DNA of 64,000 bases, from the NCBI RefSeq assembly GCF_001704275.1, contig NZ_CP011533.1, positions 1,488,001 through 1,552,000 of the forward strand, in the 5' to 3' direction. Both the position numbers and the translations under genes were made by a program. Origin of the DNA: Streptomyces noursei ATCC 11455. GTDB lineage: Bacteria; Actinomycetota; Actinomycetes; Streptomycetales; Streptomycetaceae. Of this stretch, positions 58,306 to 64,000 are shown one piece after another. The stretch's first letter is position 1. Each line of letters opens with the position of its first letter. Below the pieces are notes generated by a model. The model was not told where the DNA came from. It made no database searches and saw only the letters and a program-made list of their open reading frames with translations.

Positions 58306-59427
58306 TCACTGGATGCCGAGGGAGGAGCACTCCGCCGCGACGGCCGGGACGCAGAGCAGGTCGGGGCGGACCGCGCCGTCCTGGACGACGGTGTCCTTGA
58401 GGTTCGCCTTGGTGACCAGCGTGGCGTTGAAGAGCTTGGCGGGGATGCCGGACTTGCTCGTGCTGGCGGCGGTGGTCGAGGTGAGGGAGGCGATGCTCTG
58501 CCCGCGCAGCAGGCGGAAGGCGATCTCCGCGGCTGTCTCCGCCTCCGGGCGCACCTCCTTGTAAACAGTGAACGCCTGGGTTCCGTCCAACAGCCTTTGC
58601 AATGCGGGGAGTTCGGCGTCCTGGCCACCGACCGGGACGTTTTTCACGCCGCCGGCCTTCAGCGCCGCGGCGATACCGCCGGCCATGCCGTCATTTGCCG
58701 AGTAGACCGCGTCGAAGCCATGCGGGCCGCGCGAGTTGATGACGTCCGTCATGTCCTTCTTGGCGGTCGCCTCGGACCATTCGGGAACGTCTTTCTCGTA
58801 GACGACCTTGCGGACCTTGCCGTCGAGGACCGCGTGCGCGCCCTTCTTGAAGGACGGGGCATTCGGGTCGTCCGGGGAGCCGTTGAACATGACGACGTCG
58901 GAGGTGGCCGCCCGGGAGCCGAGCGCGGTGAGAATTCCCTCGCCCTGGAGGCGGCCGATCTTGTCGTTGTCGTAGGAGACATACGCCTTGACGTCGCCCT
59001 CGGCGAGCCGGTCGTAGGCGACGACCTGGACGCCCTGACGTGCGGCGGAGTCCACCCAGTCCTTGGCGGCCCGGGCGTCGACCGGGTCGAGGACGATGAC
59101 CTTGACGCCCTTCTTCACCAGGGACTCGAACTGGGTGCGCTGGGTCTCCGCGCTGGACTCGGCGTTTCCGTAGTCCACTTTGCATTCGAGGCAGAGCGAC
59201 GCGATTCGCCGGGAAATGATGCGGCGATCAAAATTCTCGTAGCGCGTGGATTTGTTCTCCGGAAGGAGGAGGCCGATGTGGTCCTTCCCTTCGGGTGCTT
59301 CCTGATGATCACTTCCGCAGGCCGCCAGGGGGGCGGCGAGGGAAAGGGTCAACGCACTGACGACGACACGGCGACGTATTGTTGCATTCATCACATTCAC
59401 CGCGTCCATAGCCTTCATCGGCCTCAT
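58306..59427 (-). CDS. Sugar ABC transporter substrate-binding lipoprotein (XylF-like)
   Basis: A 373-residue periplasmic-binding-protein family member. The signal peptide (RRRVVVSALTLSLAAPLAAC) ends at a lipobox with lipidated Cys37 (LAAC-GSD). The mature protein resembles xylose/ribose-binding proteins: HIGLLLPENKSTRYENFDRRII, KVIVLDPVDARAAKDWVD, VVAYDRLAEGDVKAYVSYDN, GPHGFDAVYSANDGMAGGIAAALKAGG and VPVGGQDAELPALQRLLDGTQAFTVYKEV. ATG 59427 is chosen because GGAGG lies 7 bases upstream; it gives an unusually long n-region. No permease or ATPase genes accompany it, so it may be an orphan receptor that shares a distant transporter. The region 59428-59662 is its divergent promoter with pah. Confidence 0.9.
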   Translation of the reverse strand: MRPMKAMDAVNVMNATIRRRVVVSALTLSLAAPLAACGSDHQEAPEGKDHIGLLLPENKSTRYENFDRRIISRRIASLCLECKVDYGNAESSAETQRTQFESLVKKGVKVIVLDPVDARAAKDWVDSAARQGVQVVAYDRLAEGDVKAYVSYDNDKIGRLQGEGILTALGSRAATSDVVMFNGSPDDPNAPSFKKGAHAVLDGKVRKVVYEKDVPEWSEATAKKDMTDVINSRGPHGFDAVYSANDGMAGGIAAALKAGGVKNVPVGGQDAELPALQRLLDGTQAFTVYKEVRPEAETAAEIAFRLLRGQSIASLTSTTAASTSKSGIPAKLFNATLVTKANLKDTVVQDGAVRPDLLCVPAVAAECSSLGIQ

Positions 59428-59662
59428 GAAAAGTACCTCCACAGGGGCCGCCCTGACTCGGCCCATGAATGGCTGAGTGAACGTCACTGGAGCCCGGATC
59501 GTCAAGAAACGAACCAATAACGACATCGGGGTGGCTCCTGTGTTGAGAGACCGAAGGCGGCGCGGTAGCGGCCGGCGGGGCCTCCGGAGCGGTCCGCCGC
59601 ACTGGGTACGTCGACCGCCACGCCAGGTGATCTTCGCCCCGCAGCGGGGCAGGTTCAGGGCC

Positions 59663-60550
59663 ATGAGCACCGTACGGAAGCAGACCCCCGTCTCCGTCGA
59701 GGGGCGGCTGGGTCGCGCGAACGAGCACCCCGGGCGCCACGACCAGGACTACCGGCGACGGCGCGACGCCCTGGCGGCCCGCGCCGAGAACCACCGGGTG
59801 GGAGCACCGTACGCGGGCGTCGCGTACACCGAGGACGAGCACCGGACCTGGCGGACGGTGCACGACGCGCTGGCCCCGGCGCACCGGACGCACGCCTGCC
59901 GGGAGGTGCTGGCGGCCGGCGAGGCCGCGGACATACCTGCCGAGCGGATCCCGCAGCACGCGGAGATCACGCCCGGCCTGCGGACCCGCACCGGTTTCTC
60001 GCTCACCCTGGCCGGCGGCGTGGTACCCAACGAGCGGTTCCTGGGGGCGATGGAGCACGGCTACTTCCATGCGGTGCAGTTCGTACGCCATCCGGCCGTG
60101 CCGCTGTACACCCCCGAACCGGACGTCCTGCACGACGTGTTCGGGCACGGGATCCACCTGTCGTCGCCGGGGATCGCCGAGCTGTACCGGGTCATCGGCC
60201 GGGCCGCGAACCGGGTCCGGACCGCGGAGGCGCTGGACATTCTGAGCCGCGTGTATTGGTACACCCTCGAATACGGGCTGATCACCGAATCCGGCGGGCC
60301 GAAAGCCTTCGGCGCGGCGCTGCTGTCCTCGTACGGGGAGATCGCCGCGCACGAGGTCCGGGAAGTGCGCGAACTGGATCTCTGCGCCGCGGCGAGCACC
60401 CAGTACCGTATTTCCGGCTATCAGTCTGTTTTGTTCGCGGCGCGGTCTTTCTCCCATCTTGAGGACGCGATCGGCGGGTTCTGCGCGGAATTCGACGACG
60501 ACACCGGGAACCGGCTGGGGTTGCCGTCGCTCCCCCGCGACCGGCAGTAG
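59663..60550 (+). CDS. Phenylalanine 4-monooxygenase
   Basis: A 295-residue pterin-dependent aromatic amino-acid hydroxylase converting phenylalanine to tyrosine. Iron ligands are visible: His157 and His162 in HDVFGHGIH and Glu203 in YWYTLEYGL. Other family blocks are ITPGLRTRTGFSLTLAGGVVPNERFLGAMEHGYFHAVQFVRHP (pterin loop), PEPDVLHD, and FGAALLSSYGEIAAH. ATG 59663 is assigned although CAGGG is a weak RBS; longer frames add unrelated residues. It is divergent from the sugar-binding lipoprotein, with the Lrp regulator nearby. Bacterial PAH usually begins Phe catabolism with homogentisate genes, none of which are in the window. Confidence 0.93.
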   Translation: MSTVRKQTPVSVEGRLGRANEHPGRHDQDYRRRRDALAARAENHRVGAPYAGVAYTEDEHRTWRTVHDALAPAHRTHACREVLAAGEAADIPAERIPQHAEITPGLRTRTGFSLTLAGGVVPNERFLGAMEHGYFHAVQFVRHPAVPLYTPEPDVLHDVFGHGIHLSSPGIAELYRVIGRAANRVRTAEALDILSRVYWYTLEYGLITESGGPKAFGAALLSSYGEIAAHEVREVRELDLCAAASTQYRISGYQSVLFAARSFSHLEDAIGGFCAEFDDDTGNRLGLPSLPRDRQ

Positions 60551-60569
60551 CGGGCGGCCGTGCGACACG

Positions 60570-61162
60570 GGCGCCCTCCTCGGCTCGGGCGGCCTCCGCG
60601 GGGGCCGCAAGTGCCCCGCGCCCGCAGGGCGGTGCCGTACCGGCGCAGCAGCAGCGCCGTGGGGGCGAGTCCGGCGAGCAGCCCGAGCCAGATGCCCAGG
60701 GTGTGCGGCCCGGCCGCGTAGCCGAGCGCCCAGGCGGCGGGCAGGCCGACCAGCCAGTAGCCGACGAGGGTGATCCGGAAGCCGCTCCTGGTGTCGTCCA
60801 GGCCGCGCAGCAGGCCGACGCCGATGTTCTGGGCGCAGTCGAAGAACTGCAGCACGGCGACGACGCACAGGAGTTGGCCGGCGATCGCGAGGGCCTCCCG
60901 GTCGCGGCGTGGGAGAGAGGCCGACGGCGACCTGGAAGACGATGTAGACGAGTTGGTCGACGGCGGTGTGGGCGGCGAGCGCGGCGCTGCCGAAGCTGCC
61001 GGCCGTCAGCCCGGTGGCGGAGAAGAAGCCGGCCTCGGAGCCGCAGATGGCGGCGATCGGCACGCCGAGGCCGACGAGGGTGCGCACGGTGGCGACCAGT
61101 TGGGCCGGGACGTCCTGAGCCGGCTGCTGCACGGCGGCAGCGCTGATCGGCCGCGCACTCAC
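60570..61162 (-). pseudogene. MATE-family efflux pump fragment
   Basis: Two separated pieces of a MATE transporter lie on the minus strand. The upstream piece (61120-60920) reads QLVATVRTLVGLGVPIAAICGSEAGFFSATGLTAGSFGSAALAAHTAVDQLVYIVFQVAVGLS. The second (60900-60610), in another frame, reads ALAIAGQLLCVVAVLQFFDCAQNIGVGLLRGLDDTRSGFRITLVGYWLVGLPAAWALGYAAG. The first 200 or so residues and about 80 residues between the pieces are missing compared with full MATE pumps. The right end abuts an ABC permease remnant on the other strand at about 61162. Nonfunctional. Confidence 0.8.
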
Positions 61163-61500
61163 TGGCCGTGGCGGTGGTCGTCACCGCGTTGACCACCCTG
61201 CTGGGGTGCCTGGCCGCGCTCGGTCCCGCGCTGGGGCGGGTGATCGAGGCGGTCGCCGACGTCGCGATCCTGCTGCCGCCGGTGCTGGGCATCATGCTGC
61301 TGTCGCTGGCTGGCCGGGGGGACGGCCCGCGGTGACGGTCGCGGCGATCACCCTGGGCACGCCGTACGCGGTGCGGTTCGTCGCCGGCGCCGCCGCGCCG
61401 CTGGCCGCTTCCGCCTCCGGCTTCTTCGAGGCGGCCGCGGCGGACGGCGAGCGGCTGTTCCACCTGACGCTGCGGGAGATCCTGCCCAAACTGCGGGAAC
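61162..61500 (+). pseudogene. ABC transporter permease fragment (DppC/NikC-like)
   Basis: A piece of a binding-protein-dependent permease in two frames. LAVAVVVTALTTLLGCLAALGPALGRVIEAVADVAILLPPVLGIMLLSL ends at a stop at 61333. After a frameshift comes [52 protein letters not shown], which is the coupling-helix (EAA) region. The N-terminal helices and the C-terminus are gone. The sequence then passes into an ATPase tail, so a deletion fused permease and ATPase remnants. Confidence 0.75.
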
Positions 61501-61752
61501 GTCGGGCTGCCCGACCGCCGCCCCGGTGCCCTGTCGGGCGGCCAGCGGCGCCGGGTCGCCCTCGCCCGGGCGCTCGCCCGCGAGCCCGAGGTGCTGCTCC
61601 TGGACGAACCGACCGCGGGCCTCGACCCCGCCCTCCGCGACGAGATCGGCGCGTTGCTGCGCGACCTGGCGGGCAACCGGCACCTGGCGATCGTCCTCGC
61701 CTGCCACGACCCCGCACTCGTCGAGCGGTACGCCGACGACGTGGCGATCTGA
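61499..61752 (+). pseudogene. ABC ATPase C-terminal fragment
   Basis: Only the signature and downstream half of an ABC ATPase remain: [20 protein letters not shown] (C-loop), [20 protein letters not shown] (Walker B, D-loop) and [19 protein letters not shown] (H-loop His), ending at TGA 61750-61752. The Walker A half is missing and the frame is joined to a permease remnant upstream. It corresponds to the first ATPase (DppD/NikD-like) of a peptide or nickel importer. Confidence 0.75.
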
Positions 61753-61839
61753 CGGGCCCGCCCCCGGCAGCGGCCCCCGCCGTGGAGAGGACACGGGAGC
61801 GCGCCGCGGCGCATCCGGCCCGCGACCGGCCACGCGCTG

Positions 61840-62238
61840 CCACCGCCCCGGTGCGGCTGCCCGCCGCCACCGGCCTCGGCGGGCGCCGCCTCCGCGTCCC
61901 CCACCGGCGGTGGGGCACCGCGCACCCCGCCCTCGCCGACGTCGACTTCACCGCCGCGCCCGGCAGTTCCACGGGGGGGTGCGGGGGGACCGGATGTGCT
62001 GCTCTGCGACGAGATCACCTCGGCGCTCGCCCCGGACACCGCCGTGGCGGTGATGGACCTGCTGACCACGATCAGGGCGGACCGCGGCCTGACGCTCGTC
62101 GTCGTCAGCCACGACGCCCCGCTCGTCGCGGCGTACACCGACACCGTGCACACCCTGGAGTCCGGGCGGGTGCTCTCGACCGGCCCGGCGGAGAGCATCG
62201 CCGGACATCCGGCGGTGGTCCGCGCACCCGGCCCTTGA
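61840..62238 (+). pseudogene. second ABC ATPase, core deleted
   Basis: An N-terminal piece (LRVPHRRWGTAHPALADVDFTAAPGSSTG, 61885-61975) is followed after a frame change by MLLCDEITSALAPDTAVAVMDLLTTIRADRGLTLVVVSHDAPLVAAYTDTVHTLESGRVLSTGPA. The Walker A loop and the C-loop LSGGQ that should lie between them are absent, about 100 residues. This fits the DppF/NikE-like second ATPase of the same lost importer. Confidence 0.75.
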
Positions 62239-62348
62239 CGACCGCCTCGCCCCCGCCGGGGGCAAGGCCGCCCCGCCCCGGCACGGCACGGCACCTGTCG
62301 GGGCGGTGGCTCCCCCCGCTCGGTCGGGGAGCAGCTCACCCCGCTACC

Positions 62349-63116
62349 TCAGTCAGGAGCCGGCTCGCCCTCGACGCCGATCAACGCCAGCGTGATGTTG
62401 TCCGGTGCGCCCGCCTCGATGGCCGCCTTCCACAGCTCGAAGACGGCCCGACCGCCGTCGTGCGCCCGCAGCACCGCGGCGATCTCCTCCTCCAGGACCG
62501 GGTCGGTCAGTCCGTCCGTGCACACCACATACCGACGGTCCTCGGCGAGCGGCACGGTCCGCACGTGCGGGGTGATCGCGTTGAACCGCGCCGCGCCGCC
62601 GATCGCCTGGGTCACCAGCGACGTGGTGCGCTGCCCCGGCCGCAACGGCGGACTGTCGTCCACGCTGACCTGCCGCAGCCCGTCTCCGTCGGCCTCCAGG
62701 ACCCGGCTGTCGCCGACGTTGAAGACCAGCAGCGCATCGGGCAGGACGACGGTGCCGGCCACCGTGGTGCCCATCGCGGTCAGCGCCCGATCACGCTCGG
62801 CCGCGGCGTACACCGCGCGGTTGCAGCGCGTCAGGGCCTCCCGCACCGCCTCCTCGCTGTCCAGCGAGGGGCCGAGGGCCGCCAGGTGCGCCACGGTCAG
62901 CGCGCTGGCCACCTCGCCGCCCGGCTGCCCGCCGATGCCGTCGGCGACCGCCACCACCAGGGGGCTGCCCATCGGGAACACCAGCAGCTGAGGGTTCTCG
63001 GTCACCGTGCCGCACAGCGTCCACGGCCCGGCGACCAGACTGTCCTCGTTGTGGTCCCGGATCAGGCCGGTGTGGCTGAGCGCCGCCACCGTGATGTACC
63101 GCACCGCCGTCTCCAT
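62349..63116 (-). CDS. PP2C-family Ser/Thr phosphatase
   Basis: A 255-residue metal-dependent protein phosphatase of the PPM type. Metal-binding and family motifs are GLIRDHNEDSLVAG, VVAVADGIGGQPGGEVASALTV, TTVAGTVVLPDALLVFNVGDSRVLEAD, VVCTDGLTDPVLEEEIAAVL and APDNITLALIGVEG. The enzyme is soluble and stand-alone, like those that oppose Pkn kinases or FHA/kinase signalling. ATG 63116 follows GAGGAG at 8 bases. It is preceded on the same strand by the M50 protease gene, 211 bp away. Confidence 0.95.
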   Translation of the reverse strand: METAVRYITVAALSHTGLIRDHNEDSLVAGPWTLCGTVTENPQLLVFPMGSPLVVAVADGIGGQPGGEVASALTVAHLAALGPSLDSEEAVREALTRCNRAVYAAAERDRALTAMGTTVAGTVVLPDALLVFNVGDSRVLEADGDGLRQVSVDDSPPLRPGQRTTSLVTQAIGGAARFNAITPHVRTVPLAEDRRYVVCTDGLTDPVLEEEIAAVLRAHDGGRAVFELWKAAIEAGAPDNITLALIGVEGEPAPD

Positions 63117-63327
63117 GGCCGTCGCTCCTCGCGGTCGTTCCCCCGCCGGATCCGCCGCGACACCTCCCGCCTCGCTCCTGGGTCGGGTCCGCACGGTCCT
63201 GTCCTGTGCCCGGCGGGCGGGCCGGGCGTTCTCCGGCGCGTGCTCTCGGCCTGCCGGGCGCCGGACGGCAGACCGCACTGTGCGGAGCCGCACCGCGCGG
63301 ACACGGCCCGGCCCCTGGCCCGCGGGC

Positions 63328-64000
63328 TCATCCGGCCCCCGCCCGGCCGCTGAGCGTGTGCCGCTGCATCAGCCGTGAGACGTCCTTGGCGGTGACGATC
63401 CCCACCAGATGCCCCGCGTCCACGACCAGGATCGGCAGCCCGGCCCGCAGCGACAGCTTCTCCAGTGCCTCGGTCAGCAGCTCGTCCGGCGCGGCCACCG
63501 CGCAGTGGGACAGCGGCGTCGCCACGTCCCGCACCCGGAGTTCCGCGCGCTGGGCGACCGGTATCGCGGCGAGCCTGCGCAGCTGCGCCATCCCGCTCGG
63601 CCGGCCCTCGAAATCCAGCAGCGGGACGGCGGAGTGCCCGGTGTGCACCGCCACCTCCTCGATGAAGCGCTGGACGGTCAACCAGTCCGCCCCGGTCTCC
63701 ACGGGGCTGGACATGGCATCGACCACCCGTATCCCGTGCAGCGCGGACTGCAGGGTCGCCCGTCGCCGCTCCGACCCGGCGACGACCATCACGAACAGCC
63801 CGATGAACGCCAGCCACAGCCCGCTCGGCATCCCGCGCAGAACGGAGACCCAGCCGACCGCCACCAGCAGCGCGCCCATCACCTGCCCGCCCCGGGACGC
63901 CACCAGATCCGCGCGGTCCCGGTCCCCGGTGCGCCACCACAGGAGCGCCTGCACCACCCGGCCTCCGTCCAGGGGTACCGCCGGCAGCAGATTGAACACG
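63328..64000 (-). CDS. M50 (site-2) protease with CBS domains, partial
   Basis: The C-terminal 223 residues of an intramembrane metalloprotease whose N-terminus lies beyond the right edge. The visible part starts FNLLPAVPLDGGRVVQALLWW, which contains the second zinc-site motif (LDGG) of the M50 family; the HExxH motif must be upstream. One or two membrane helices follow (GALLVAVGWVSVLRG, LAFIGLFVMVVAG). The C-terminus is a CBS pair (VVDAMSSPVETGADWLTVQRFIEEV, LRVRDVATPLSHCAVAAPDELLTEALEKLSLRAGLPILVV) that may bind adenine nucleotides. This is the Rip3-like architecture of actinobacteria. Its substrate is unknown. Confidence 0.92.
   Translation of the reverse strand, partial: VFNLLPAVPLDGGRVVQALLWWRTGDRDRADLVASRGGQVMGALLVAVGWVSVLRGMPSGLWLAFIGLFVMVVAGSERRRATLQSALHGIRVVDAMSSPVETGADWLTVQRFIEEVAVHTGHSAVPLLDFEGRPSGMAQLRRLAAIPVAQRAELRVRDVATPLSHCAVAAPDELLTEALEKLSLRAGLPILVVDAGHLVGIVTAKDVSRLMQRHTLSGRAGAG

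Noticed and set aside
1..64000. tRNA, rRNA or complete insertion sequences
   Set aside because: No tRNA CCA-stem/TTCGA pattern, rRNA conserved block or transposase motif was recognised.

Overview
The window is chromosomal DNA from a high-GC actinomycete, almost certainly a Streptomyces. Codon bias is strong, GTG and TTG starts are common, and the families are typical of the genus: a gamma-butyrolactone pair (AfsA/ArpA type), DasR-like site, DUF2795, DUF5709, DUF6214, DUF6624, and Lrp, TetR, ArsR and LacI regulators. The most diagnostic gene is an apparent epsilon-poly-L-lysine synthase (pls, 18606-22565), a 1,319-residue A-T-membrane enzyme. It is translationally coupled to an M1 metallopeptidase that may be the polymer-degrading partner. 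This points to an epsilon-polylysine producer of the S. albulus/S. noursei type.

Layout. 1-3.4 kb: three decayed genes (DyP peroxidase, FdhF/YdeP-type molybdoenzyme, FdhD). 3.4-9.5 kb: PHP-domain PolX; divergent butyrolactone receptor and AfsA-like synthase followed by an HAD phosphatase; an APH(6)-like kinase; DUF779. 9.6-16.4 kb: a DUF1444-like protein, a secreted AA10 lytic polysaccharide monooxygenase with a DasR-like site, LacI regulator, a nucleoside hydrolase-MFS operon, DUF2795 and DUF5709 proteins. 16.4-23.8 kb: methyltransferase, M1 peptidase-pls operon, membrane protein. 23.9-27 kb: a magnesium module made of an M-box riboswitch, a short proline-rich leader ORF, an RBS-occluding hairpin, an NRAMP-type Mg transporter and MgtC. 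27-30.1 kb: small stress/redox genes with LysR and ArsR regulators. 30.5-36.7 kb: a deoxysugar cassette (3-ketoreductase lacking its N-terminus, epimerase, glycosyltransferase, 2,3-dehydratase, RmlA, RmlB). 37-45.2 kb: TetR, DUF6214, FprA-like reductase, an ArsR regulator whose operator motif recurs before an Old Yellow Enzyme gene, and between them an intact clpP, a frameshifted clpP and a ruined P450. 45.5-60.6 kb: mostly intact housekeeping and metabolic genes (BNR protein, Ung, scramblase-like, GlcNAc-kinase-like, lactonase, FUSC, GH3, Lrp, sugar-binding lipoprotein, phenylalanine hydroxylase). 60.6-62.2 kb: fragments of a MATE pump and a peptide/nickel-type ABC importer. 62.3-64 kb: PP2C phosphatase and an M50/CBS protease cut by the window edge.

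Two themes stand out. The first is layered cis-regulation: the M-box leader, repeated ArsR operators at two loci, and several autoregulatory palindromes. The second is gene decay. About ten genes in 64 kb carry internal deletions, frameshifts or truncations, including functionally coupled partners (FdhF with FdhD; permease with ATPases). Family assignments come from motif recognition only. No database search was run, and frameshift calls assume the sequence is correct.
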